Origin: Gammaproteobacteria bacterium
GTDB taxonomy: Bacteria > Pseudomonadota > Gammaproteobacteria > Arenicellales > Poriferihabitantaceae
Reading direction: 5' to 3'
Assembly (NCBI GenBank): GCA_009842505.1
Contig: VYFG01000071.1
Location: 1 to 52,636 of the forward strand
DNA length: 52,636 nt
A program made the position numbers and the translations under genes. The stretch's first letter is position 1; each line of letters starts with the position of its first letter. This document shows, in pieces, positions 33,389-42,377 of the stretch. The notes beneath the pieces are model-generated. The model was given only the letters and a program-made list of their open reading frames with translations, was not told the origin of the DNA and made no database searches.

Positions 33389-35050
33389 ATGGCTCAGTTT
33401 GTATTCACCATGAACGGCGTGGGCAAGGTTGTGCCGCCCAACCGCCAGATACTCAAGGACATCTACCTGAATTTCTTCCCGGGCGCCAAGATCGGCGTTC
33501 TCGGATACAACGGGGCCGGCAAATCCACCCTGCTCAGGATCATGGCCGGCGTCGATGCCGACATCCTCGGGGAAGCGCGGCCGCAGCCGGGACTGAGCGT
33601 CGGCTACCTGGCGCAGGAACCGCAACTGGACGATTCCAAGGACGTGCGCGGCAACGTGGAAGACGGACTCGGGCCAATCAAGGAAGCCATGGAGAAACTG
33701 GATGCCGTCTACGCCGCCTACGCCGAACCCGATGCAGACTTCGATGCACTGGCCACGGAACAGGCGCGCCTGGAGGCCATCATCCAGGCGGCCGACGCCC
33801 ACAACATCGACCACAAGCTTGAAATCGCCGCGGACGCCCTTCGGCTGCCGCCCTGGGACACCGAAATCCACAATCTCTCCGGCGGGGAGAAGCGCCGCGT
33901 GGCGCTTTGCCGCCTGTTGCTGTCAAGCCCGGACATGCTGATTCTCGATGAGCCCACCAACCACCTGGACGCGGAATCGGTCGCCTGGCTGGAACGGTAT
34001 CTGCACGAATTCGAGGGCACCGTGGTGGCGGTGACCCACGACCGGTATTTTCTCGATAACGTGGCGGGCTGGATTCTGGAACTGGACCGCGGCCACGGCA
34101 TACCCTGGGAGGGCAACTATTCCTCCTGGCTGCAGCAGAAGGAAAGGCGTCTTGCCCAGGAGCAGAAATCAGAGGCGGCGCGCATCAGGTCCATGAAGGA
34201 GGAACTGGAATGGGTGCGCGCCGGTGTCAAGGGTCGCGGCACCAAGAGCAAGGCCAGGCTGAAGCGTTTCGAGGAACTCAGTTCCAGCGATTACCAGAAG
34301 CGCGCCGAAACCAACGAGATCTACATACCCCCGGGGCCCAGACTCGGCGACCTGGTGGTGGAAGCCAGCGGGGTATCGAAATCATTCGGTGACCGGCTGC
34401 TTTACGAGAACCTCGATTTCAGCCTGCCCAAAGGCGGGATCGTCGGGGTGATCGGCCCGAACGGCGCCGGCAAGACCACGCTGTTTCGCATGATCATCGG
34501 CCAGGAGGAACCCACCGAGGGCAGTATCCGCGTGGGCGAGACTGTACGGGTCGCCTACGTTGACCAGAGCCGGGACGCCCTCGACGGCAACAAGACGGTG
34601 TTCGAGGAAATCTCCGGGGGCAGCGACGTGATGCTGGTGAACGGCCACGAACTGCAGTCCCGACGCTATGTGGGGCGGTTCAATTTCCGGGGCACCGACC
34701 AGCAGAAGAAGATCGGGTCCCTGTCCGGCGGCGAACGCAACCGGGTGCACCTGGCCAAGCTGCTGGCGGGCGGCGGCAACCTGCTCCTGCTGGACGAACC
34801 CACCAACGACCTCGACGTGGAGACCTTGAGGGCACTCGAGGAAGCCCTGCTGAACTTTCCCGGCTGTGCGGTGGTGATCTCCCACGACCGCTGGTTCCTG
34901 GATCGGGTCGCAACCCACATACTCGCCTTCGAGGGCGATTCCAGCGTTACCTGGCATGAAGGGAACTACACTGAATACGAGGAGGACTACAGGCGGCGCC
35001 ACGGCGACTCCATCAGGCCGACAAGGATCAAGTACAAGCGCCTGAAGTAG
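33389..35050 (+). CDS. ettA: Energy-dependent translational throttle EttA (ABC-F)
   Basis: This 553-residue ABC-F protein is close to the 555 residues of E. coli EttA. Two ATPase halves carry GYNGAGKSTLL / LSGGEKRRVAL / LDEPTNHLDAESVAWLE and GPNGAGKTTLF / LSGGERNRVHLAKLL / LDEPTNDLDVETLRALEE. Between them lie the linker and the tRNA-contacting arm (KERRLAQEQKSEAARIRSMK). It binds the ribosomal E site and gates early elongation according to ATP supply. A perfect hairpin follows the gene. Confidence 0.95.
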   Translation: MAQFVFTMNGVGKVVPPNRQILKDIYLNFFPGAKIGVLGYNGAGKSTLLRIMAGVDADILGEARPQPGLSVGYLAQEPQLDDSKDVRGNVEDGLGPIKEAMEKLDAVYAAYAEPDADFDALATEQARLEAIIQAADAHNIDHKLEIAADALRLPPWDTEIHNLSGGEKRRVALCRLLLSSPDMLILDEPTNHLDAESVAWLERYLHEFEGTVVAVTHDRYFLDNVAGWILELDRGHGIPWEGNYSSWLQQKERRLAQEQKSEAARIRSMKEELEWVRAGVKGRGTKSKARLKRFEELSSSDYQKRAETNEIYIPPGPRLGDLVVEASGVSKSFGDRLLYENLDFSLPKGGIVGVIGPNGAGKTTLFRMIIGQEEPTEGSIRVGETVRVAYVDQSRDALDGNKTVFEEISGGSDVMLVNGHELQSRRYVGRFNFRGTDQQKKIGSLSGGERNRVHLAKLLAGGGNLLLLDEPTNDLDVETLRALEEALLNFPGCAVVISHDRWFLDRVATHILAFEGDSSVTWHEGNYTEYEEDYRRRHGDSIRPTRIKYKRLK

Positions 35051-35088
35051 CATTCCCGCACCGCGCAATCCCGGGCAGATCCGCATCC

Positions 35089-35119
35089 GGGGCCGGCATC
35101 CGGCTCTGATGCCGGCCCC
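35089..35119. terminator. Bidirectional hairpin between ettA and the peroxidase gene
   Basis: GGGGCCGGCATC and GATGCCGGCCCC form a perfect 12-bp stem with a 7-nt loop, in the 72-nt gap between two convergent genes. There is no long T-tract. The position and strength make it a likely shared terminator. Confidence 0.65.
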
Positions 35120-35122
35120 GTC

Positions 35123-36321
35123 TCAGGGATACGCGGTCACCGGGTCCCCCGTCAGGGTCCGCAGGAAGTCCACCAGGTCCCCGATCCGGGCCGCATCAAG
35201 CCCCATGGGCCGCAACAGCGTTTCACCGGTGGCATGGAGACGTTCCATGTCGATTTCGTTGTAGTGCCCCACCACCTGGGCCAGATCGGCCAGCGAACCG
35301 TCGTGCATGTACGGCGCGGTGGCGGCGACATTGCGCAGCGACGGCACCCGGAAGCGGCCCCAGTCGTCCGGGTTACGGGAGACGAAATTTCCGGGTGCCC
35401 CGGCGGCGCTTCGGGGGGCTCGTCACTGTGGGGGCCTGCGCGGGTGTACGGACTTCGCAGGTAGCGGTCCAGTCCGCCGTGCCTGCCGGGGTCCACGCGG
35501 TCCCCGTCCACGAAATGCAGCAGGCCGATATGGTGGAATTCGTCGTTGCTGAAGCCGGGTCCGAAATGGCACAGGCTGCACCGGCCCTCGCCCACGAAGA
35601 ATTTCAGGCCACGGCGGGCGGAGGCTGAAAACTGATCCGCCGGGACGTCCTCACCCCTCGCCAGGGCGTCACGGAACCGGTCAAAGGGCGTTGCCGGCGT
35701 GACCAGCGTCTCCTGCCAGGCCGACAGCATCTTGCCGATGTTGACCAGGATGCTTTCCGGGGATTCCGCGGACGGCGGCCGGCCGACGATGCGCCGGTAG
35801 GACCGCGCCAGGTCCGGGCTGAAGATCACCCGACGCGCGAGCAGTTCCGGACCTGCAGCCATCTCCATCGGGTTCACCAGGGGCCGGATGCTCTGGCCCC
35901 ACAGGGTATCCGCCTGGCCGGTCCATCCGTACCAGCGCCTGTCGGCCAGGTTTGCGATCGGGGGCGTGTTCCGGTCCAGGAGCGCCTCGCCCCTGGCGCG
36001 GGGCAGGCCGTCGGTCATGGCACGGTCCGGCCTGTGGCAGGTCGCACAGCTCATATCCCCGCCGGCGGACAGGCGGGCATCGGAAAACAGTGCCCGGCCA
36101 AAGCGGATCGCCGCCCCGTTTCCGGAAAATCGGTTGCTCGGGTCCCTGCCCTGCTGCTGCGGCCACGGCCCGTGGGACAGGATCATGGCCCGCTCGGACG
36201 GGGTGAAACGCACCGGCTCGGATGCCGCCGACGGCAGGCATCCGGTGCAGCCGAGCATGATGCAAAATCCGGTCGCCAGCCACCTGGTCCTTGAGGGCAC
36301 CGGCACCGCGCGGGCAGTCAC
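35123..36321 (-). pseudogene. MauG/cytochrome c peroxidase-type dihaem protein, frameshifted
   Basis: This dihaem peroxidase family protein has haem motifs CATCH (SCATCHRPDRAMTDG) and CSLCH (GRCSLCHFGPGFSNDEFHH). The C-terminal section carries NPDDWGRFRVPSLRNVA and APYMHDGSLADL. The first part (from 36321 to about 35430) and the last part (to 35123) are in different frames. The break falls between DEPPEAPPG and NFVSRNPDDWG, around 35385-35435, next to runs of C and G. Restoring one base there would give one normal protein, so this is either a true frameshift or a sequencing error. The start is taken as GTG at 36321, overlapping the preceding stop by 4 nt. A hydrophobic export signal or lipobox-like LGCTGC is near the N-terminus. 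Confidence 0.8.
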
Positions 36322-36722
36322 GGATCCAGTGCCAGCTCCCGCACCAGCCGCAACCTGGTTGCCCCGTGTTTCAGGACCAGGCTGATCTCCCAGGTTCCGG
36401 GCATGTGAAACAGGAAGCCGTCCGCGGTCACGACGCCGTCCGCCGCGGACGACACTGCCGGCCGGTAGTTCATGCCATGGCCATGGGCGGGCATGCCGGC
36501 ATCCACCTCCTCCAGTTCCAGCATGGGAATGCACAGGGAAATCCTGATCGCGAAGGGCTCGCCCACCCGGATGGTTTCCGGCATGAAGGCGAGGTGAGCC
36601 GCGGGTTCACCGTCGATACGAAGGAGATTCCCGTCCCGGGATGCATCATCGCTGCAGGGGCCGTCGGCCAGACCGGGGGTACACAGGCAAAAGAGCATCA
36701 CGGCAAGAGCCTGCCTGTTCAT
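36318..36722 (-). CDS. Secreted YtkA-like/FixH-like domain protein
   Basis: This 134-residue protein begins with a signal peptide (MNRQALAVMLFCLCTPGLA). It continues as an Ig-like domain with DAGMPAHGHGMNYRP and FLFHMPGTWEISLVL, the methionine/histidine-rich pattern of YtkA-like domains that may bind copper. It overlaps the amidohydrolase stop (ATGA) and is itself overlapped by the peroxidase start (GTGA), so the three are translationally coupled. The function is probably periplasmic, in metal or cofactor handling for the peroxidase. That is inference from context. Confidence 0.7.
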   Translation of the reverse strand: MNRQALAVMLFCLCTPGLADGPCSDDASRDGNLLRIDGEPAAHLAFMPETIRVGEPFAIRISLCIPMLELEEVDAGMPAHGHGMNYRPAVSSAADGVVTADGFLFHMPGTWEISLVLKHGATRLRLVRELALDP

Positions 36723-37549
36723 GGTCTTGTCCTCGATGAACGCACCAGGCTCTCCGCGTTTCTCCAGGCAATGTTCTGTGCCAGTTCCCGGGGCAGGTCG
36801 CTGAGCCATCCACGGGTCCACTCGGCATGCGGGCGCACGTAGTACCACCTTTCCGGAGTGTAGGTATCGGTGCCGGGCATGAAGCGGTCGGGAAAGTCCT
36901 CGAACAGCGCAAGCCACTCCGGACTGACCCGGTTGCCGGGGGCATGCTCGGAACGAAAGGCGAGATCGGCCCACAGGTTGTCATGCCGTGAGAGCATGCG
37001 CCGGACCTCTGCCACCGAAGCGAACCCGGAATGGGCCCACAGCACCCTTGCCTGGGGATCCGTCGCGAAGATCCGTTCCACCGCATCACTGTCGGAATGG
37101 GCGTGCAGGAACAGCTTGTGCTCCCTTGCCAGCCGGATCACCTCCTGCATGACGGCGGTCTCCACGTCTTCCCCGAAAGCGTGGAACTCCCCGATGCCCG
37201 CGTACTCGTTGTCGGCCAGCCGCTGACGCAGAAAGTCGATGACACCGGGGTCGTGCATCCAGGTTGAAATCTCCCCTCGGCGGCGATAGGGCCGTAAAAC
37301 CGGGACCACCAACTCCGGGGCAAGGGCATGCAGCATGAGCGTGCCGTCGTCGCTGGAACTGGAAACGAACGCCTTTCTGAGTCCGGCCTCCCTGAGCATG
37401 GTGATGGCCTGCTTCGGAGGAAGCCGCTCCCAAGCATCGTGGCTGTAGTGAATGTGCACATCCACGATCTCCATTTCCCGCGCACCCAGCGGCGAATTGA
37501 CGAGGGGCCACAGCAGCAACACGGCCAGGCCACGGAAAATACGGGTCAT
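36719..37549 (-). CDS. Exported amidohydrolase-type TIM-barrel protein
   Basis: This 276-residue protein starts with a signal peptide (MTRIFRGLAVLLLWPLVNSPLGA). The amidohydrolase-2-like motifs follow: VDVHIHYS, GIGEFHAF, LFLHAHSD, LWAHSG and MPGTDTYT, spaced for one or two metal ions. ATG 37549 is preferred because it begins the signal; a longer form to 37606 is possible. It is the first gene of the operon with the YtkA-like protein and the peroxidase. The substrate is unknown. Confidence 0.75.
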   Translation of the reverse strand: MTRIFRGLAVLLLWPLVNSPLGAREMEIVDVHIHYSHDAWERLPPKQAITMLREAGLRKAFVSSSSDDGTLMLHALAPELVVPVLRPYRRRGEISTWMHDPGVIDFLRQRLADNEYAGIGEFHAFGEDVETAVMQEVIRLAREHKLFLHAHSDSDAVERIFATDPQARVLWAHSGFASVAEVRRMLSRHDNLWADLAFRSEHAPGNRVSPEWLALFEDFPDRFMPGTDTYTPERWYYVRPHAEWTRGWLSDLPRELAQNIAWRNAESLVRSSRTRP

Positions 37550-37609
37550 GTCAGTCGCAACCTCAATTTTCCCCTGGTATCTTAGCAGCAATCTACGTCC
37601 CATCATCCG

Positions 37610-37623
37610 GGCAGGTCGAGAAT
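37610..37623. repeat. Imperfect direct repeat flanking the low-GC island (left copy)
   Basis: GGCAGGTCGAGAAT here and GGCAGGCCGAGAAT at 42385-42398 match at 13 of 14 bases. They bracket the compositionally different stretch that holds the ATPase/phosphoesterase pair. The right copy lies in the last codons of the BKACE gene. It could be an insertion footprint, but the arms are short and no integrase is present, so chance is a real alternative. Confidence 0.25.
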
Positions 37624-37687
37624 AATTCGGACGGTCCCAGTCATCGTACTAAGGTTACAGAGCGGTGATAGAGCCCCAGGAAGCACA

Positions 37688-39937
37688 CTACCCACTCATA
37701 GCAGCCTCCCACAACTGTCTTGACCGCATATCCACCCACTCACAGTGCAAATCTAAACGAATCTCCTCGGCATCCGACGGCACAAGAAAATTGGTCAACT
37801 TAGCCGGTATAGGAAAATACAATCCACCAAACAACGATTGGGGTGAGCGATCTAGTTCCAAGGCACCCTCGGCTCGCAACATTCCGTCAACGTCAATACC
37901 CACTATCTCGTCTAGTCGAATGTCGTATTGAAACTGGGCACTCACACCATCTGATGCTACAAACGTTATCCTGTTTCCCGTCCACACGACACCACGGGTA
38001 TCACAATCTGGGACAAGATCCCCATACGCGTCAAACGCCCACGAAGGCAACTTGATATAGTATCCACTTAAACTTGTTCGAGCATCCTCATCAACAATAA
38101 GCAGCAAACGAGGCGGGTTCTTCGCATCCACTTCTGTTGCTTCTTGGTTAGTCACATTGAGTACCGCAACATCCTTCTTTGTCACAACTTGGCGTTGCCC
38201 ACCCTTTCGGACCACACCGATATCATCCTTCACCAACACCCATAGTTCGGAACGTCGCCGTGCGAACAACTCTAGATTTAGCGCACCGTCGCCAAAGAAC
38301 CTTGGACTCCACTTCCTCAATGCTGGCCCAATGTACTCACGGCAGAAGATCGAAATCAGAGAGTAGACTAAATCGTTCAGACCCAAGTCCTTCAGCTTGG
38401 TAACCTCCGCATGGCGGATGTCTACGATTACTTCAACCCGTCCTTTCCCACCCTTCTCCTTAACGAAACTTGGAATATCCTCAGTGAGCTTGCCTGCGAC
38501 AAGGTCGAAGTCCCTGATCTCATATGATCGCATGATGTTCCTTTCGACCTCTGAAAGAAAAACTCTTTCAAATGTCGTCAGATTGTCGTACACCTCTATA
38601 CAGTCCACAACTCCATCAAACGCCTTCCCCCTGCAGTATTGTTCGAGATAGCCGCGCTCTGCAGCTTGGCGGTGTCTGTCCGCCGAGAGCTGCACCACGA
38701 TATGCCCTTGCGCCTGCATAACTTGGCTGAGTGCCTGCTTTCTGGCTGTTCCGTAGAACACGGACACACCACCAACGTTAGCTTGACGCCTAACATCTCC
38801 GAGTGTCGCTTCTGTCCCGTCGGCAAACCGAACTGTGACATTCTTCATCTTATCGATCAGGCCCCGCCTGTTGATGTACCGAAAAATCCTGGTGTGTTGG
38901 GCGATTCGATCTGGAGATTCTAGAACCACATCGACGGCAACCTCTTCCAGTAGCGTTACCAATTGGCCGAGCAAGCCCATCGTTTCCGAGTCCAACGAGT
39001 CACGTCCAGCAGTTGGCACGAACAAATCGCAGTCCAATCTTCCGGACACTCCAATCGATGTGGGCACTTGTGTTGCGCACAGTTTGAATCCTCGTTTGAA
39101 CGCGTCTATCGGACCTGCTTCGAATCGCAACCGTCCTCTCATTGATGTTCTAACTCCTCGCCACACGAGTTCCTCTACGGAAGCAACGAGTGTGTGACCA
39201 CGATCCTCCCAAAGTCTTCCCAAAACAACTGCGTCACCGCTCTCCCATTTACGAGTCGACCCTCCAATCTGAACTAGATTGTCTTGGTCCTCCAGTGCCT
39301 CGAATTTACCGCGTGAGATACACTCTCCATTGAACCGGACATCAATGGGTACATATCGAACGAAGTCACGTAAATAGGTCTTTAGTTCCTCAACATTGGG
39401 CGATGTTTTTACCTCACCCTTGACCAGCGTACCCCGCGGATTCACGTTGTTAGAATCGACAATGGTCACCTTGGGAATCGTTATCCCTGCCTGTCGTATC
39501 TCCTCAGCCGACAGCGATGTTTCTGTTCCAGTCGTAGACGAGCTGTCCTTGGACGTCACAACCAGCCTATCGCAAACACCGAAATTCGCAAATCCTCCAA
39601 TGCCAAACATCCCGACGCAACCTGCTTCCTTTGCCTCATCGCCACGTTTTCCACTGGAGCCGATCGTCCAGAAATATTCCTGCAGATCTTTTCTGGACAT
39701 TCCAATCCCATTGTCGTGCACACTCACGCGCTTGCTGTCGACATGAACATCGACCACGTACTCCGGATCTCCCACATCTTTGCCATCGCGCAGAGCCTGT
39801 ATCCTCACTGCGTCGATTGCATTCTGAACGTTCTCCCGGAGAAATGCGTGCGGCGTTTCGTAAATCTGTTTTGAAATAGCACGCAAGACACTATCAAACT
39901 CGATCCCAATCGCGAACGATGATGTGTCGTTACTCAT
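37688..39937 (-). CDS. GHKL/Hsp90-like ATPase, candidate defence component
   Basis: This 749-residue protein has an N-terminal Hsp90-type GHKL ATPase. The N box is FLRENVQNAIDAVR, the G1 box VHDNGIGMSRKDL, a lid segment FWTIGSSGKRGD comes next, and the G2 box is CVGMFGIGGFANFGVCD. A middle region (about 180-400) resembles the Hsp90/MutL transducer domain. The remaining half is not recognised. ATG 39937 is chosen because AGAGG lies 8 nt upstream; it overlaps the phosphoesterase stop by 8 nt. Base composition is lower in GC than the neighbours and codon use is different. It is not HtpG, which is shorter and contiguous with other chaperones. Together with the phosphoesterase it probably forms a two-protein NTP-dependent system. 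Confidence 0.82.
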   Translation of the reverse strand: MSNDTSSFAIGIEFDSVLRAISKQIYETPHAFLRENVQNAIDAVRIQALRDGKDVGDPEYVVDVHVDSKRVSVHDNGIGMSRKDLQEYFWTIGSSGKRGDEAKEAGCVGMFGIGGFANFGVCDRLVVTSKDSSSTTGTETSLSAEEIRQAGITIPKVTIVDSNNVNPRGTLVKGEVKTSPNVEELKTYLRDFVRYVPIDVRFNGECISRGKFEALEDQDNLVQIGGSTRKWESGDAVVLGRLWEDRGHTLVASVEELVWRGVRTSMRGRLRFEAGPIDAFKRGFKLCATQVPTSIGVSGRLDCDLFVPTAGRDSLDSETMGLLGQLVTLLEEVAVDVVLESPDRIAQHTRIFRYINRRGLIDKMKNVTVRFADGTEATLGDVRRQANVGGVSVFYGTARKQALSQVMQAQGHIVVQLSADRHRQAAERGYLEQYCRGKAFDGVVDCIEVYDNLTTFERVFLSEVERNIMRSYEIRDFDLVAGKLTEDIPSFVKEKGGKGRVEVIVDIRHAEVTKLKDLGLNDLVYSLISIFCREYIGPALRKWSPRFFGDGALNLELFARRRSELWVLVKDDIGVVRKGGQRQVVTKKDVAVLNVTNQEATEVDAKNPPRLLLIVDEDARTSLSGYYIKLPSWAFDAYGDLVPDCDTRGVVWTGNRITFVASDGVSAQFQYDIRLDEIVGIDVDGMLRAEGALELDRSPQSLFGGLYFPIPAKLTNFLVPSDAEEIRLDLHCEWVDMRSRQLWEAAMSG

Positions 39938-41711
39938 ATTGGTTGCCTCTCGCATGTTGCATCAGCCAATCCCTAAATTTTCGATCTCCACTCATCTCTA
40001 CTACCCTCATGCCAGCCTCCATGAACGCTTCAGACTGATTGGGAAATCTCCGTACACCATCTTTAATAACTTTCTTGGCTCCTACGCACCTCTCAAGCTC
40101 CACCATTAGTGTCGCCAGCGCCCCACAATCACTGGCCTCTGCAAGGTCTGAATCCAATGCCTGCTGGTACAACTCAACAGCACGGACTTTGTCGCGCGTC
40201 TCAGTCGACCGTGCCAAGCAAAGCGCTAGGATCCGCGAGACTTTGACCCTCGACACACCGTCACAAATATCCATTGTCCTTTCCGCCAAATCCCGCGCTC
40301 TATCCCAATCGTCCGTACGTACCAATTCCTCCAGTAACTCCATGGTATGCCTAAGGGGGTCCCCATTGCCTGTTGCGTTCATTCGTTGTCCTACGTCATT
40401 TTGCATGCTGACATATCTTTTTACCACTTCCTGCTTCTCTACCAGAGGCTTCAGTAGACTTAAGAAATCGGATATTGAGTCGCCATGTGTCCCAAGAATC
40501 TCTTCCAACGGTTTCCGACCGTGCAGCAACCGGACGACACGACCAACTCCCCTAAACTTTGCCGCCACATTCTTAAATTGTTCGTCACCAATACCATCGA
40601 TAGAATCCCAGTTAATAAACACGATGTCATCGCCTAACATCATTGGCACATCAGATGAGAAGCCAAGCAGTAAAGACGCCAAATACCCTGTATACCCACT
40701 TGCTTCCTTGCAATATTTATCGATTGCATTCGCCAACTCTGTAATCGTGCACTTACATGATCCGTCTATTGAGTAGTCCAAGAGTTTGGTCGACACGTAC
40801 TCGAAGGCACTGCTCTGTGGATTGTATTGTATGAATGCCACTTGAGCTTTCCCAGCAAGTGGGTCCAATTCAACTGTCGTATATGTATTTCGAGCTACCC
40901 TTGACTCAAATGACGCACCAGCCGTGATCGTGATACATCGACCACTGCCAACTACTACTTCTTTCACTTCTGGATCGTGTAAGTATCCACAATGCACAAA
41001 ATGACATGCGCCCTCCATCCTATGCTGAACGGGTCGTCTGTCGAAGCGTCGGAGCAAATCGTAGGGGTGATGTTGCAAACCCAACACAACATGGGGAGTG
41101 TGACTCACCGCTATGTCGATGGCACTCTTCACCTGACTTTCTCCAATGAGCAACTTGCCATCGTCGCTGACCCCTCCTTCCGACAACCACGACGAGTTCA
41201 GCCCCATAATCGCAATGCACAGATCGTCGACTTCTACCAACGAAACATAGCTTAGCTTTTCGTCTGTGTACTCTCTCTCCTGTTCATTCAAAAAATCCGC
41301 CTCAAACTTGCGATATTCTTCCTGCCGAAGAAGTAAAGCGTCTCTTTCGTCAACATCCGACAAGAACCTGTATACATCACTTTCGCTCACTAATGCTTCC
41401 CGTGCACCCTTGAAGCACATTTTGCTCCGTTCTCGTTGTACGTCATGATTCCCAGGAACACAGAAGATTAGTTTGGTAGAGAGGTTTATTAATGCGGCCA
41501 GCTTATTAAGGAATTCGGCAACGAGCACATATTCCGAGCGCTTACCAGAGAATGCTAGATCACCTGTCACAACCACGAAATCGAATGGACCATCCATCGC
41601 ACTTCGATATCCGATATTCTCAAGCATCGCCGAAAGAACGGCATGTCGCTGCGCGTTTTCCGCTTCCCGCATGTGCAAATCCGAAATGTGTAACCAACGT
41701 ACTATGCGCAT
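39930..41711 (-). CDS. Calcineurin-like metallophosphoesterase with TPR-like C-terminus
   Basis: This 593-residue protein has an N-terminal metallophosphoesterase domain: WLHISDLHM, VVTGDLAFSG, FCVPGNHDVQRER, LGLQHHPYD. The expected GHxH motif is replaced by CGYLHDPE. The middle region is unassigned. The C-terminal third (about 430-590: LLEELVRTDDWDRARDLAERTM, AVELYQQALDSDLAEA) looks like TPR-type helical repeats. AAGG 7 nt before the ATG supports the start. It is the first gene of the pair with the GHKL ATPase. Fusion of a calcineurin-like effector to a TPR sensor is a design seen in bacterial conflict systems, so a nuclease or phosphodiesterase effector role is suggested. The substrate is unknown. 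Confidence 0.8.
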   Translation of the reverse strand: MRIVRWLHISDLHMREAENAQRHAVLSAMLENIGYRSAMDGPFDFVVVTGDLAFSGKRSEYVLVAEFLNKLAALINLSTKLIFCVPGNHDVQRERSKMCFKGAREALVSESDVYRFLSDVDERDALLLRQEEYRKFEADFLNEQEREYTDEKLSYVSLVEVDDLCIAIMGLNSSWLSEGGVSDDGKLLIGESQVKSAIDIAVSHTPHVVLGLQHHPYDLLRRFDRRPVQHRMEGACHFVHCGYLHDPEVKEVVVGSGRCITITAGASFESRVARNTYTTVELDPLAGKAQVAFIQYNPQSSAFEYVSTKLLDYSIDGSCKCTITELANAIDKYCKEASGYTGYLASLLLGFSSDVPMMLGDDIVFINWDSIDGIGDEQFKNVAAKFRGVGRVVRLLHGRKPLEEILGTHGDSISDFLSLLKPLVEKQEVVKRYVSMQNDVGQRMNATGNGDPLRHTMELLEELVRTDDWDRARDLAERTMDICDGVSRVKVSRILALCLARSTETRDKVRAVELYQQALDSDLAEASDCGALATLMVELERCVGAKKVIKDGVRRFPNQSEAFMEAGMRVVEMSGDRKFRDWLMQHARGNQYE

Positions 41712-42377
41712 GATTCAACCTTCATGGGTCCTTCCTACTCCAATAGCACAGCGTAGCCGCCCTTGGGCTGGCAGAGTTAACCCAACCGATGCAAAACATG
41801 CGGGATGTTGCTGTGATTCAGGCACAAGCCTTCGGTGTTGCGAGAGCATGACGCAGCGCTCTCTATGGTCTTCCATTACCGTACATTGATAGGACCAGTT
41901 TGCCAGCGGGACGAGTGGTTTGTCCGACCCGTTGAATGAGTGTGCGGGTAAGGATCTCAATTTCGTGAAAACACCAACAAGAGACAAGGTGGGATCGAAT
42001 TACAAACAGGGTTCACCTAGCTGGAAAAAGAGGACAACCATCTTGAAAACCATCTTTACCCCACCGATTTGAAGTGTTCCTCCTATCCCATAGCCCCGCC
42101 TTTCAGCGTCGCGTAGTTGAACTGGGGTGGCATCCTGACGAGTTGCACCAAGAGCATTGGGTGAACGGACCGCCAAGCATGTTTCCTGAAGCAGGACGGG
42201 AGTTGACCCCACATTATTACTTTTCTTTCAACTTTCCTTGATTAGTCCCAAAATGACGAAAGGGGTAACAATGCCACCCCTTCATAACTAGTTCCCGTCA
42301 AAGCGGGCAACGGACATGGAATAAGCTCACACCGTTTCAAGTTAATATGCCAGAGCAAATTCAGGATTTCAATAGAT
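41712..42377. other. Low-GC stretch with no recognised gene
   Basis: These 666 bp upstream of the phosphoesterase gene share the island's lower GC. Two short open frames on the minus strand (41715-41987 and 42000-42212) show no family resemblance or ribosome binding site and were not called. A small hairpin CCCG-TCAAAG-CGGG occurs near 42293-42308. It presumably contains the promoter of the two-gene system and perhaps the remains of a mobile element, although no transposase or tRNA was recognised. Confidence 0.4.

Noticed and set aside
37688..39937. Housekeeping chaperone HtpG
   Set aside because: Only the N-terminal ATPase resembles Hsp90; length, remainder of the protein, low GC and the coupled phosphoesterase do not fit HtpG.
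37625..42377. tRNA, integrase or transposase at the island edges
   Set aside because: No cloverleaf-like sequence, integrase motif or terminal inverted repeat was recognised; only a short imperfect direct repeat.
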